Origin: Saccharopolyspora phatthalungensis
Lineage (GTDB): Bacteria; Actinomycetota; Actinomycetes; Mycobacteriales; Pseudonocardiaceae
Assembly (NCBI RefSeq): GCF_014203395.1
Contig: NZ_JACHIW010000001.1
Location: 2,232,001 to 2,296,000, forward strand
Length of the DNA stretch: 64,000 nt
Direction: 5' to 3'
Every line of letters starts with the position of its first letter. Within the stretch, counting starts at the first letter, position 1. The translations under genes were made by a program, and so were the position numbers. Positions 19,208 through 27,418 of the stretch are shown one piece after another. Under the pieces are notes generated by a model that was not told where the DNA came from, did no database searches, and saw only the letters and a program-made list of their open reading frames with translations.

Positions 19208-20769
19208 GTCTTCGCTCCCGCATCCAGCACCCGATCCGCCACCGCAGTCCAGAGTGGACTCTGGCTGAGCACGACGGTGGTGCGGCCGCGCCGGAATTCG
19301 CTGACCCGCTGGGCGATCCGCGCCTCGGTGTGCGCATCGACCGCCGAGGTCGGCTCGTCGAGGATCAGCACGTCGGCGTCCGAGCACAGGGCGCGGGCGA
19401 GCAGCAGGCGCTGCCGCTGGCCGCCGGACAGCGAGCGCGCTCGCTCGTCCAGCTGCCCGTCAACCGGCAGGGCGGACATCACTTCGTGCGCATCGGCGGC
19501 GTGCAAGGCGCTTTCGAGGTCCACTTCGGACTCTAGGTCGAGCTCGGCGCGGGCTGGTCCGGAGAAGAGCAGATCCTGGTTGTGCGCCAACACGATTCTG
19601 CGGTGCAACTCGTCCGGTCCGACGTCGCGCAGCGGCACGTCGCCGGCGATCGACTCGGCGGCGAGGCGCTCGGCGAGGGCTTCGGCCTGCTCGCCCGCGT
19701 CGATCACGGTCAGCTGGCCCGCCGGGATCCGCAACCCGGTTGCTTCATCGAACAGCCCCAGCGGGCCGGGAGGCAGCGGCTTCGGGTGCTCCGGCGGCGC
19801 CGGTTCGGGCTCCAGTCGCAGCAGCGCGCGTGCTCGGCCGGCCGCGACCATCGCCGAGGCGAACGCGTAGGAGGCTTCGGTGGCGGTGCGGACGGGGATC
19901 ACCAGGAACGCCGACACGCCGTAGAACGCGACCAACTCGCCGACGCTGATCGTGCCGTCCAGCGCCAGCCGCGCGCCGAGCCAGGTCACCAGGACCGTGA
20001 CCAGGCCGGGAAGCAGAATCTCCGCACCGGCCAGCCAAGCCTCGATCCGCCCGGCGGCCACGCCCGCCTCGCGGACCCGCTGGCTGGCGTCGACGAATCG
20101 CGCGTGGAAGCGGGTCTCGCCGCCGATGCCGCGCAGGATCCGCAGCCCGGAAACGATGTCCGCGGCCTGGGCGCTGACCTGGCCAAGCCGTTCCCGTTGC
20201 GTCTCCTCGCGGCGGCGCAACGGGCGCAGCAGCGGGCCGATGCCACCGGTCGCCAGCGGCACCCCGATCAGCACGATGACGCCCATGATCGGCGAGATCC
20301 ACAGCACCACGATCGCGGCGACCGCGAACGACACCAGCGAGCCGGTGGCCCGGCCGATCACCTCTAACAGCGAGCCGATGCGGTAGATGTCGGACGCGCC
20401 GACCGCGACCACCTCGCCGACCCGGACTTTGCGCGCCAGCACCCCGCCGAGGCCCACCACGTGGCCAAGCACGATCCGCTGCGCGCTCGTCGCGCCGTGC
20501 AGCCAGAGAGTATGCGCAGCCCACTGCAGTGCCCCGGCGGCGACCATCTGAGTCAGGCCGAGACCAAGCACGACCAGCACCCAGCGCAACAACGTGCCGC
20601 CGTCGCCGTCGCGGATCCCGGCGTCGATGGCCTGGCCGATGACCAGCGGCAGCAGTGCTGTCGGCAGCATCCATAACGCGCCGGAGACCGTCGCAAGGGT
20701 CAGCAGTCCCGGCCGTTTCGCCAGCAGGGACCACAAGAATCGGACCGAACCCGAACTACTCGGTGGCAT
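19204..20769 (-). CDS. ABC exporter half-transporter lacking Walker A
   Basis: A 521-residue ABC exporter half, first gene of the pair. The membrane domain has six helices (residues 10-310). In the nucleotide-binding domain the Walker A loop is unrecognisable: the strand TVIDAGEQAEAL (354-365) has no GxxGxGKST, so this half should not bind ATP normally. The signature LSGGQRQR (447-454) and Walker B VLILDEPTS (467-475) are intact. The switch His is missing (VVLSQSPLW at 499-507). The NBD is also short between Walker A and signature. It complements the downstream subunit, which keeps Walker A and His but has lost the signature. The start is the ATG at 20769. Confidence 0.9.
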   Translation of the reverse strand: MPPSSSGSVRFLWSLLAKRPGLLTLATVSGALWMLPTALLPLVIGQAIDAGIRDGDGGTLLRWVLVVLGLGLTQMVAAGALQWAAHTLWLHGATSAQRIVLGHVVGLGGVLARKVRVGEVVAVGASDIYRIGSLLEVIGRATGSLVSFAVAAIVVLWISPIMGVIVLIGVPLATGGIGPLLRPLRRREETQRERLGQVSAQAADIVSGLRILRGIGGETRFHARFVDASQRVREAGVAAGRIEAWLAGAEILLPGLVTVLVTWLGARLALDGTISVGELVAFYGVSAFLVIPVRTATEASYAFASAMVAAGRARALLRLEPEPAPPEHPKPLPPGPLGLFDEATGLRIPAGQLTVIDAGEQAEALAERLAAESIAGDVPLRDVGPDELHRRIVLAHNQDLLFSGPARAELDLESEVDLESALHAADAHEVMSALPVDGQLDERARSLSGGQRQRLLLARALCSDADVLILDEPTSAVDAHTEARIAQRVSEFRRGRTTVVLSQSPLWTAVADRVLDAGAKT

Positions 20770-20836
20770 GGCGGGATCGACGGTAGTTCGTGCCGCACGG
20801 GGTGGCGACCGATTTTTCGGCCGCAGCCCGCGTCAG

Positions 20837-21103
20837 TCAAAAGTCCCAGGTTATTTCCGCGAAATTGGCCTCGGTCGCTTTCTGCGTGCATTCCGGGCAT
20901 TTGTCGGTGACCGGTTTCGAGTTCGGTTCTCGACCGCTCGGCGTGGGCTGCGGAACTTTCAGCTGAACCTCGCACAGGGACGCTATCCACTGGCCGGCGT
21001 ACACCGCGCCGGGGCGATGGGTGGTGGCGTGCCGCAGGGCGAGACCTGATCCGACTATCCAGAACGCGTCCTGCCGTTCGTCGCGGAACACGTCGATGAC
21101 CAT
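20837..21103 (-). CDS. Small HHC-CPEC protein, putative metal-binding
   Basis: An 88-residue protein with a possible metal site: two His in RHATTHRP (about residues 28-32), a Cys in IASLCEV, and a CPEC pair (TDKCPECTQKA) near residue 70. The spacing recalls the small zinc-finger-like proteins that are numerous in Pseudonocardiaceae, although I cannot confirm membership. The start at 21103 (MVIDVFRDERQDAFWIVGSG) follows an AAAGGGA ribosome binding site. Local base composition is somewhat more AT-rich than that of flanking genes. It is divergent from purB across a 311-bp gap. Function unknown; a DNA- or protein-binding role is possible. Confidence 0.6.
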   Translation of the reverse strand: MVIDVFRDERQDAFWIVGSGLALRHATTHRPGAVYAGQWIASLCEVQLKVPQPTPSGREPNSKPVTDKCPECTQKATEANFAEITWDF

Positions 21104-21414
21104 CAGTTCGAGTCCCTTTGTTCGTGTCGTTCGGTTAGGTTCCAACGATATGTTCGGGATTTGTCCACCGTCCAGTACCCGTCCAGTTATTTCGGTTCGA
21201 ATTAATGTTCCCGGCCGGCCACGGGCATTCGTGCCGCGGCGCCGGATCATCCGCCCGGAACGTTGCTTGTTTCGAACGGGTGCGCACTTCGACCGACCGG
21301 CGTCCCGGCGCTCGGACCGCATCGGTGGACGCGCACCGCTGGTGCGGCCGCCGGTGCTGCCGCCGCCGACCGGGTGGGCCGAACGGGCGCACCAGGCCGG
21401 TATCCTCGCTGTTC
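21104..21414. other. Divergent promoter region between the small HHC-CPEC gene and purB
   Basis: This 311-bp gap holds no convincing gene. The first 120 bp are relatively AT-rich (for example GTTCGAATTAATGTTCCCGG) and probably carry the promoter of the leftward small gene. The purB -10 candidate is at its right end. No riboswitch or purine regulator site was recognised. Confidence 0.5.
21401..21406 (+). promoter_or_regulatory. Candidate -10 element of leaderless purB
   Basis: TATCCT fits TANNNT and ends 8 nt before the purB GTG at 21415, with no ribosome binding site between. It would put the transcription start at or within 1-2 nt of the start codon. Confidence 0.55.
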
Positions 21415-22848
21415 GTGACGGTCAAGCCCAGCATTCCGAACGTCCTCGCCACCCGCTACGCCTCGCCCGAACTGGTCGAGCTGTGGTCCCCGCAGTACAA
21501 GATCATATTGGAGCGCAAGCTGTGGCTTGCGGTGCTGCGCGCCCAGGCCGACCTCGGCATCGAGGTTCCCGAGCAGGCGCCGGCCGACTACGAGCGGGTG
21601 CTGGGGCAGGTCGACCTCGACTCCATCGCCGCCCGCGAGCGGGTCACCCGGCACGACGTCAAGGCCCGCATCGAGGAGTTCAACGCCCTCGCCGGCCATG
21701 AGCAGATCCACAAGGGCATGACCTCCCGGGATCTCACCGAGAACGTCGAGCAGCTGCAGGTCCGCCGCAGCCTGGAACTCGTCCGCGACCGGACGGTCGC
21801 CGTCTTGGCGCGGCTGGGCAAGCTCGCTGGCGAGTACGGCGAACTCGTCATGGCCGGGCGCTCGCACAACGTCGCCGCCCAGGCGACCACGCTCGGCAAG
21901 CGCTTCGCCACCGCCGCCGACGAACTGCTCGTCGGCTTCCACCGGCTTGAGGAACTGCTCGCGCGCTACCCGCTGCGCGGCATCAAGGGGCCGGTCGGCA
22001 CCGCGCAGGACATGCTCGACCTGCTCGGCGGCGACGCGGCCAAGCTCACCGAACTGGAGCGCCGGGTGGCCGGTCACCTCGGCTTCGGCAGCACGCTGAC
22101 CAGCGTCGGCCAGGTCTACCCGCGCTCGCTGGACTTCGAGGTGCTCACCGCGCTCGCCCAGCTCGCCGCCGCGCCGTCGAACGTGGCCACCACGATCCGG
22201 CTGATGGCCGGGCACGAGCTGGTGACCGAGGGCTTCAAGCCGGGGCAGGTCGGCTCCAGCGCGATGCCACACAAGATGAACACCCGGTCCTGCGAGCGGG
22301 TCAACGGCCTCGCGGTGGTGCTGCGCGGCTACGTCTCGATGACCGGCGAGCTGGCCGGTGACCAGTGGAACGAGGGCGACGTGTCCTGCTCGGTGGTCCG
22401 CCGGGTGGCGCTGCCGGACGCGTTCTTCGCCTTCGACGGCCTGCTGGAGACGTTTTTGACCGTGCTCGACGAGTTCGGTGCCTTCCCCGCGGTGGTCGTC
22501 CGCGAGCTCGACCGCTACCTGCCGTTCCTGGCCACCACGAAGGTGCTGATGGCGGCGGTGCGTGCCGGCGTCGGCCGGGAGACCGCACACGAGGCGATCA
22601 AGGAGAATGCGGTGGCGGTCGCGCTGGCCATGCGCGAACAGGGCGCGGAACGCAACGATCTCCTGGACCGCTTGGCCGCCGATGAGCGCCTTCCCCTGGA
22701 CCGCGACCAGCTGGAATCGCTGCTGGCCGACCGCCTGGCCTTCACCGGCGCGGCGGCCTCCCAGGTCGGCGACATCGTCGGCCAGATCGAGAAGATCACC
22801 GCTCGCTACCCGGAGGCCGCGGCGTACCGCCCGGCGGACATCCTCTGA
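21415..22848 (+). CDS. purB: Adenylosuccinate lyase
   Basis: Acts twice in purine synthesis, removing fumarate from SAICAR and from adenylosuccinate. The 477-residue protein belongs to the fumarase/aspartase superfamily. The N terminus (NVLATRYASPELVELWSPQY) holds the substrate-binding Arg-Tyr. Then come the helical core with KGMTSRDLTENVEQL and GRSHNVAAQATTLGKR (catalytic His), and the superfamily signature GSSAMPHKMNTRSCE, whose flexible loop carries the catalytic Ser. The GTG at 21415 gives the conserved N terminus. It has no ribosome binding site but a TANNNT hexamer 8 nt upstream. A long inverted repeat separates it from convergent tenA-like. Confidence 0.95.
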   Translation: MTVKPSIPNVLATRYASPELVELWSPQYKIILERKLWLAVLRAQADLGIEVPEQAPADYERVLGQVDLDSIAARERVTRHDVKARIEEFNALAGHEQIHKGMTSRDLTENVEQLQVRRSLELVRDRTVAVLARLGKLAGEYGELVMAGRSHNVAAQATTLGKRFATAADELLVGFHRLEELLARYPLRGIKGPVGTAQDMLDLLGGDAAKLTELERRVAGHLGFGSTLTSVGQVYPRSLDFEVLTALAQLAAAPSNVATTIRLMAGHELVTEGFKPGQVGSSAMPHKMNTRSCERVNGLAVVLRGYVSMTGELAGDQWNEGDVSCSVVRRVALPDAFFAFDGLLETFLTVLDEFGAFPAVVVRELDRYLPFLATTKVLMAAVRAGVGRETAHEAIKENAVAVALAMREQGAERNDLLDRLAADERLPLDRDQLESLLADRLAFTGAAASQVGDIVGQIEKITARYPEAAAYRPADIL

Positions 22849-22885
22849 CCCCGCGCCGAGTCACCACCCGATTCGGTGGCGCGTT

Positions 22886-22951
22886 CCGGTTTTGCCTGAA
22901 CTTGGAGCCCTTGAACCCCGGCAAAACCCGCCAAATTTCAGGCAAAACCGG
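22886..22951. terminator. 15-bp inverted repeat between convergent purB and tenA-like genes
   Basis: The arms CCGGTTTTGCCTGAA (22886-22900) and TTCAGGCAAAACCGG (22937-22951) are perfectly complementary with a 36-nt loop. The position between two convergent stop codons suggests a bidirectional terminator. The loop is unusually long and contains a partial third copy of the arm (CGGCAAAACCCG). Confidence 0.65.
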
Positions 22952-22996
22952 GCGGGCTGAAACCGGCATTCCGCATCGCGGAAGAGCGTTCCAGCG

Positions 22997-23647
22997 TCAT
23001 CCCCAGTGCGCGTCGAAGAAGTCGAGTTCGCACCGGGTGGCCTGCTGGAACAGGCGCAGGCAGCGCGCTCGGTCGCGCTCGTCGAGGTCGGCCCCGACTC
23101 GGTCCAGCTCGCGGCACAACCACTGCACCCAGCCCTGAAAGTCCGGGTTGTTGTGCAGCGTGATCCACTCGGCGTGCACGAAGTTCTCCGGCAGGGCGGT
23201 CGGCGCCCGCATCGCCCACTCCAGGTAGGTCCACTCCGCGACGGTCAGCACCGTCAGCACGTCGGCGTAGCTGCCGCGCGCGTTGGTGTCGTTCATCAGA
23301 TCCCGGAACGCCACGGTCGCCTCGTCCAGCTTCGGGCGCACCCGGTCCGACTCGCCGACCCCCAACGCGTCGAACGCGCGCTGGAAATAGGTGTTCTCCT
23401 CGCTGGTGACCACGGCGATGCTGCCCGCGATCGCCAGCCGCGACGAATAGCGGTCGGCCTTGGCCAGCGCGGCGCCAAGCAGTGCCAGGAAGTCGTCCAC
23501 GAACTGGTAGTCCTGCACCAGGTAGGAGCGCATCGATTCGGTCGGCACCAGCCCGTCGAACAGGCCCTGGGTGAACGGGTGCGTGACCACCGCCGTCCAG
23601 TCGGGCTCGCTGCGTTGGCGAAGCCACTCGGTGAATGTCTCGGTCAC
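22997..23647 (-). CDS. TenA-family protein (thiaminase II-like)
   Basis: A 216-residue all-helical TenA/heme-oxygenase-fold protein. TenA enzymes hydrolyse aminopyrimidines or thiamine for salvage of the thiamine pyrimidine. Visible family features are [14 protein letters not shown] and [20 protein letters not shown] near the N terminus, and [14 protein letters not shown]. The segment that carries the catalytic Cys in classical thiaminase II reads [13 protein letters not shown] here, so it fits the Cys-lacking TenA_E group with Glu instead. The GTG at 23647 has an AGGAGGAC ribosome binding site. It is divergent from purC by 99 bp. The link to purine genes may reflect shared AIR chemistry with the thiamine pyrimidine pathway. 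Confidence 0.83.
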   Translation of the reverse strand: MTETFTEWLRQRSEPDWTAVVTHPFTQGLFDGLVPTESMRSYLVQDYQFVDDFLALLGAALAKADRYSSRLAIAGSIAVVTSEENTYFQRAFDALGVGESDRVRPKLDEATVAFRDLMNDTNARGSYADVLTVLTVAEWTYLEWAMRAPTALPENFVHAEWITLHNNPDFQGWVQWLCRELDRVGADLDERDRARCLRLFQQATRCELDFFDAHWG

Positions 23648-23746
23648 GGAGTCCTCCTGTTCTGGCGGCGGTGGGCCACGGCGGGAAGATACCGCTCCGA
23701 AGGCCGGGTATCTCTCCGGCCGCCGCGGTGCGAGACAATCCCGCTC

Positions 23747-24640
23747 GTGGTTGCACTAGCCGATTACCCCCAGATCGCGGCGGGCAAGGTTCGCCAGCTG
23801 CACGCCGTGGACGACGAACACCTGCTGCTGGTCGCCTCCGACCGCATTTCGGCGTACGACCACGTGCTCGACACCCCGATCCCGGACAAGGGCCGGGTGC
23901 TGACCGCGATGAGCGTGTTCTGGTTCGAACTGCTCGCCGACGTGATGCCGAACCACCTGGTCGCCGCCGACGACCCACGGATCCCCGGCGAGGTGCGCGG
24001 CCGGGCGCTGCTGGTGCGGCGGCTGGAGATGCTGCCGGTGGAATGCGTGGCGCGCGGCTACCTCACCGGCTCGGGGCTCGCCGACTACCAGCGCACCGGC
24101 GCGGTGTGCGGCGTGCGGTTGCCGGACGGGCTCACCGAGGCGTCCCGGCTCCCCGAGCCGATCTTCACCCCGGCGACCAAGGCCGCGATCGGCGACCACG
24201 ACGAGAACGTCAGCTTCGAGGAGGTGGCGGCGCAGTTGGGCGCGGACCGTGCCGCCGAGCTGCGCGACGTGACGCTGCGGGTGTACCGGCAGGCGGCGGA
24301 GCACGCACGCGGCCGCGGGGTGATCCTCGCTGACACCAAGTTCGAGTTCGGCCTCGCCGCGGACGGTTCGCTGGTGCTAGGCGACGAGGTGCTCACCCCC
24401 GACTCGTCGCGGTACTGGCCGACGGACGGCTACGAACCGGGCAAGGTGCAGCCGTCCTTCGACAAGCAGTTCGTACGCAACTGGCTGACCTCGGCGGCCT
24501 CCGGCTGGGACCGCGCGTCGGACTCCCCGCCGCCCCCGCTGCCGGGCGAGATCGTCGACGCCACGCGCGCCCGCTACGTCGAGGCTTACGAACGGATCAC
24601 CGGCCGCGCCTTCGCCGACTGGCTTACCCCCACGCCGTAA
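23747..24640 (+). CDS. purC: SAICAR synthetase
   Basis: Phosphoribosylaminoimidazole-succinocarboxamide synthase, joining CAIR and aspartate with ATP. The 297-residue length is standard. Motifs include [20 protein letters not shown] (ATP-binding strand and Gly-Lys), [32 protein letters not shown], and [19 protein letters not shown] with metal-binding acids. It ends with [11 protein letters not shown] and a C-terminal helix. The GTG at 23747 is chosen because it gives the normal N terminus. There is no ribosome binding site, but a weak GACAAT hexamer is 7 nt upstream, so leaderless initiation is possible. It is divergent from the tenA-like gene. Confidence 0.95.
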   Translation: MVALADYPQIAAGKVRQLHAVDDEHLLLVASDRISAYDHVLDTPIPDKGRVLTAMSVFWFELLADVMPNHLVAADDPRIPGEVRGRALLVRRLEMLPVECVARGYLTGSGLADYQRTGAVCGVRLPDGLTEASRLPEPIFTPATKAAIGDHDENVSFEEVAAQLGADRAAELRDVTLRVYRQAAEHARGRGVILADTKFEFGLAADGSLVLGDEVLTPDSSRYWPTDGYEPGKVQPSFDKQFVRNWLTSAASGWDRASDSPPPPLPGEIVDATRARYVEAYERITGRAFADWLTPTP

Positions 24641-24856
24641 GCGTCTCATAACCATCTTCAGGTGCCTCTCGCCTGAACAGGGCCGTTTCGAGCGTTGTTC
24701 CGTCGCATTAGCCCGGTGGGGTTACGCGTCGGCGTGTCGGCGCCGCGGCCGACCGAGGGGTGCCGAAGGTGACGACGTGGAGGTTCGCTGGATTTGCGCC
24801 GCGGGGACACCTGGCAGTCAGGTCGTGGACACCCGGGCCAGGCCGAATGAGGGACC

Positions 24857-25600
24857 GTGAGCACGCCGCTCGTGGTGTCGTTGTCCGGACTCGGGCACCG
24901 GGTGCTGGACCAGTGCGCGGAGTTCGCCGCGGAACTGGACCACCGCCAGGTCCCGCTGTCCCTGCTGATCTCGCCACGCCCGGACCAACTGGAAGCGCGG
25001 AGTCCGCAGTCCCCGGTGCTGCACTGGGTGGCCGAGCGCTTGGCGCGGGGGGACGGCGTCAGCCTGTACGGCTTCGCCCGCGTGTCGCCGGGCCTGCGCG
25101 CCCGCCTCGCGCCGGCGGCCAGGCTCCCGGCGCACGAAGCCGGGCTGCGCCTGGTGGCCGCGTCGGCGGTGCTGGAGCAGGCCGGGCTGCGGACGGACAC
25201 CTTCATCCCGCCGCGCTGGCTCGCCTCGCCCGGCACGGTAACCGCGTTGCAGCGGCGCGGATTCTCGGTTTGCGCGGATGCGATGGCGGTCCGGGAACTG
25301 GCGACCGGCCGGGTGCACCGGGCTCGGATCCGGGTGCTCGGTCCGGGTTCGCGGGTCGAGCCGTGGTGGTGCCGGGCGCTCGTGCTGGGGGTCGGGCGTG
25401 CGGCCCGCCGCGGTCGACTGGTCCGACTCGCCCTGGACGCCGCTGAGCTGGGCAAGCCGTTCTCGCGGCAGGCCGTCCTGGACGCCATCGACCTGGCCCT
25501 GCACCACGGCGCGCGGCCGCTCACCTATGCCGCGTTCGCCCACGGGGTCGGCGATTTCGATGGAAATCGACGCGTTGATGTCCATCGAAATCGCCCCTAA
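24857..25600 (+). CDS. DUF2334/polysaccharide-deacetylase-like protein with altered metal motif
   Basis: A 247-residue protein resembling the DUF2334 branch of the polysaccharide deacetylase superfamily (NodB-like barrel). The first strand TPLVVSLSGLGHRVLDQC and the RQVPLSLLISPR segment fit the family, as does TFIPPRWLASPGTV. The position that normally reads GF/YDH, with metal-binding Asp and His, is LYGFARVSPG here, so the metal site looks lost. The last 16 codons (VGDFDGNRRVDVHRNRP) come from a copy of the 46-bp palindromic repeat, which has replaced the original C terminus and stop. The GTG at 24857 follows GGGACC. It may be a degenerate or non-catalytic protein. Confidence 0.65.
   Translation: MSTPLVVSLSGLGHRVLDQCAEFAAELDHRQVPLSLLISPRPDQLEARSPQSPVLHWVAERLARGDGVSLYGFARVSPGLRARLAPAARLPAHEAGLRLVAASAVLEQAGLRTDTFIPPRWLASPGTVTALQRRGFSVCADAMAVRELATGRVHRARIRVLGPGSRVEPWWCRALVLGVGRAARRGRLVRLALDAAELGKPFSRQAVLDAIDLALHHGARPLTYAAFAHGVGDFDGNRRVDVHRNRP
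25550..25595. repeat. 46-bp palindromic repeat, copy 2 (inside a coding 3' end)
   Basis: The best-preserved copy: outer arms GGCGATTTCGATGG and CCATCGAAATCGCC pair perfectly over 14 bp. It lies inside the last codons of the DUF2334-like gene, 5 bp before its TAA, and 14 bp before the stop of the convergent MBL gene. The 8-bp sequence ACGGGGTC occurs on both sides (25542-25549 and 25603-25610), which could be a target-site duplication, though the right copy is offset by 7 bp. Confidence 0.85.
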
Positions 25601-25608
25601 GGACGGGG

Positions 25609-26244
25609 TCAGAGCGTGGTCTGGGCGCCCTTGGCCAGAACGTCGACTGTGGTGTCCTTCGGGCCGAGTTGCTCGAACATGCGGTAGTGCAGGTGCGGCT
25701 TCGCCAACACTGCCTCGTGGATCGGCACCGCAGCTCGCGGTGTGACCGCGCGCAGGAAGTCGACCGCTTCGGAGAGCTTCATCCACGGCGCGCCGGCCGG
25801 CAGGCCCAGCACGTCGATCCGCTGCTCCGGCACGAAGAACGAGTCCCCGGGGTGGTAGAAGGCGCCGTGGTCGACGACGTAGCCGATGTTGTCGATCACC
25901 GGGAGGTCCGGGTGGATCACCGCATGGGAGCCGCCGACGACGTTGACCGCCACACCGCCCAGTTCCAGCGATTCACCGGGCCGTGCGGTGATGGCCGTCA
26001 GCCCCTTCTCGGCGATCGACGAAGCGGAACCGGCGTCTGCCACCAGGCGGGCGTTCGGGTTGGCCGCGAGCAGGCCGGGGAGCCGGTCGAGGTCGAGGTG
26101 GTCGACGTGCTGGTGCGTGATCAGCACGGCGTCGAGGTCGCGGAGGTCCTCGAAGTCGGCGGAGAATGCGCCGGGGTCGATCAGCAGCCGAGCCGATTCG
26201 GTCTCGATCAGCACGCACGAATGCCCGAAGTGGGTGATCTGCAC
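25609..26244 (-). CDS. MBL-fold metal-dependent hydrolase (UlaG/UPF0173-like)
   Basis: A 211-residue metallo-beta-lactamase-fold protein. The N terminus VQITHFGHSCVLIETE is typical of the UlaG-like group, followed by LLIDPGAFS and the metal-binding HQHVDHLDLDRL (HxHxDH). Further ligands are in VVGGSHAVIHPDLP and YHPGDSFFVP. These proteins hydrolyse phosphoester or lactone bonds, but the substrate is unknown. The GTG at 26244 has a GAGGAGGG ribosome binding site 7 nt upstream, which decides against the longer in-frame starts at 26289 and 26517. It is convergent with the DUF2334-like gene, separated by the 46-bp palindrome. Confidence 0.85.
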   Translation of the reverse strand: MQITHFGHSCVLIETESARLLIDPGAFSADFEDLRDLDAVLITHQHVDHLDLDRLPGLLAANPNARLVADAGSASSIAEKGLTAITARPGESLELGGVAVNVVGGSHAVIHPDLPVIDNIGYVVDHGAFYHPGDSFFVPEQRIDVLGLPAGAPWMKLSEAVDFLRAVTPRAAVPIHEAVLAKPHLHYRMFEQLGPKDTTVDVLAKGAQTTL

Positions 26245-26469
26245 GGTTGTTCCCTCCTCGATGAGCCGCCAGCCAGTCCACTCTTCCATGTTCGGCGCGG
26301 CCCGGTGGAGGCCCGTTGCCATTGTGGGGTGCGATACCCGCCCACAGTGCTCACGCCGGCTGAGCAGGGAAAACCGGCGAAATGCGCCAGCACGGGGTTG
26401 CGGCCTCGGGGCCCGGTGTTGACGGTTGTCCGTGATCGGCGCCATTTCCGCTGGTAAGACCCGTGCATA

Positions 26470-26495
26470 CTTCGGGGCACCGGAGGGTCCCGAAG
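26470..26495 (-). terminator. Stem-loop after the small secreted protein gene
   Basis: On the minus strand, CTTCGGG and CCCGAAG form a 7-bp stem with a 12-nt loop, beginning about 18 nt past the stop of the secreted protein gene. It is a likely terminator for that gene; the rest of the 269-bp gap up to the MBL gene shows no gene. Confidence 0.45.
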
Positions 26496-26513
26496 CACGC
26501 ACGAGGCGATGGA

Positions 26514-26915
26514 TCACTTGATGACGTTGATCCGCAGGGTCGGCCCGGCGCCACCGCCGACGCGGGTGTGCACGGTGTACTCGCCGGGCGGAACGTCGGC
26601 GATGGTGGCCACGGCTTCGGCCCGGCCGCCGCGGTCCCGCACGATCTCGGCCAGGCCCTCGTCCGCGCCGAACGGGTGCTCGCGGTTGCGCACGAACGCC
26701 TTCGACGAGATCCAGTTGACCCCCTCGTCGCCGTGGTCCAGCCGCAGGGTCAGCGTGTTACCCGCTCGGACCTCCGACTTGTCGGCGCTGAGCAGCTGGT
26801 CGGTGGGCGCCGCGACGACCGCGTCGGGGCTCGGTTCGGCCATCGCCGGAACGGTCGTGGTCAGCGCGAGTCCGGCGAGCAATCCGGCCGCCAGCAGCGT
26901 GTTGAATGTGCGCAT
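26514..26915 (-). CDS. Small secreted protein of unknown function
   Basis: A 133-residue exported protein. The signal peptide is MRTFNTLLAAGLLAGLALTT followed by TVPAMA, with cleavage near residue 26. The mature part is a single immunoglobulin-like beta domain: SADKSEVRAGNTLTLRLDH, then a loop WISSKAFVRNREHPFG, then AVATIADVPPGEYTVHTRVG and a final strand PTLRINVIK. Such beta-sandwich domains are common in small secreted actinobacterial proteins and often bind other proteins or glycans. The ATG at 26915 follows GAGGGGACGCACACAG. An upstream in-frame ATG (26975) would bury the signal peptide and is rejected. No partner is evident nearby. Confidence 0.72.
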   Translation of the reverse strand: MRTFNTLLAAGLLAGLALTTTVPAMAEPSPDAVVAAPTDQLLSADKSEVRAGNTLTLRLDHGDEGVNWISSKAFVRNREHPFGADEGLAEIVRDRGGRAEAVATIADVPPGEYTVHTRVGGGAGPTLRINVIK

Positions 26916-27178
26916 CTGTGTGCGTCCCCTCAGTAAAAGGCAATCCATGCAAGGGCTTTCGTTGCCCCCGGTCATATAGACGTCCGCCGGGCAAAAGGTT
27001 TAGACAACATCATGGAAATGTGTCGCAGAACACGACTATCTGGCCGTGTCGTGAGCCGCGCCGCACCCGCGGACCCCTCCCGGATCGGGTGAACTCCCAG
27101 CTCAGTTACCCTTTGGCGGTACTGCTGGCCATCCGCCGGGCTCCCGGCGGATCTGCACGGAAACCGGGAGCAGCACCC

Positions 27179-27418
27179 GTGGCCCGAGTCGTTGTCGACG
27201 TCATGCCGAAGCAGGAAATCCTCGACCCGCAGGGACAGGCGGTGGCCAACGCGCTACCCCGTCTCGGGTTCGGGGGCATCACCGAAGTCCGCCAGGGGAA
27301 GCGGTTCGAGCTGGAGGTCGCCGACGATGTCGACGACGACACGCTCGCCAAGATCGCGGAAACGCTGCTGGCCAACCCGGTGATCGAGGACTGGACCGTG
27401 CGCCGGGTGGAAGCATGA
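27179..27418 (+). CDS. purS: FGAM synthase subunit PurS
   Basis: The 79-residue small subunit of formylglycinamidine ribonucleotide synthase, which forms a complex with PurQ and PurL and helps channel ammonia. Typical sequence: [20 protein letters not shown], then [18 protein letters not shown] and [13 protein letters not shown]. The GTG at 27179 has an ACCGGGAG ribosome binding site. Its stop overlaps the PurQ start (ATGA), so translation of the two is coupled. It is the first gene of the purSQL operon, with its promoter in the 263-bp gap upstream. Confidence 0.95.
   Translation: MARVVVDVMPKQEILDPQGQAVANALPRLGFGGITEVRQGKRFELEVADDVDDDTLAKIAETLLANPVIEDWTVRRVEA

Noticed and set aside
24657..24677. 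Small TTCAGG...CCTGAA hairpin after purC
   Set aside because: A 6-bp stem with a 9-nt loop is too weak to call a terminator with confidence.
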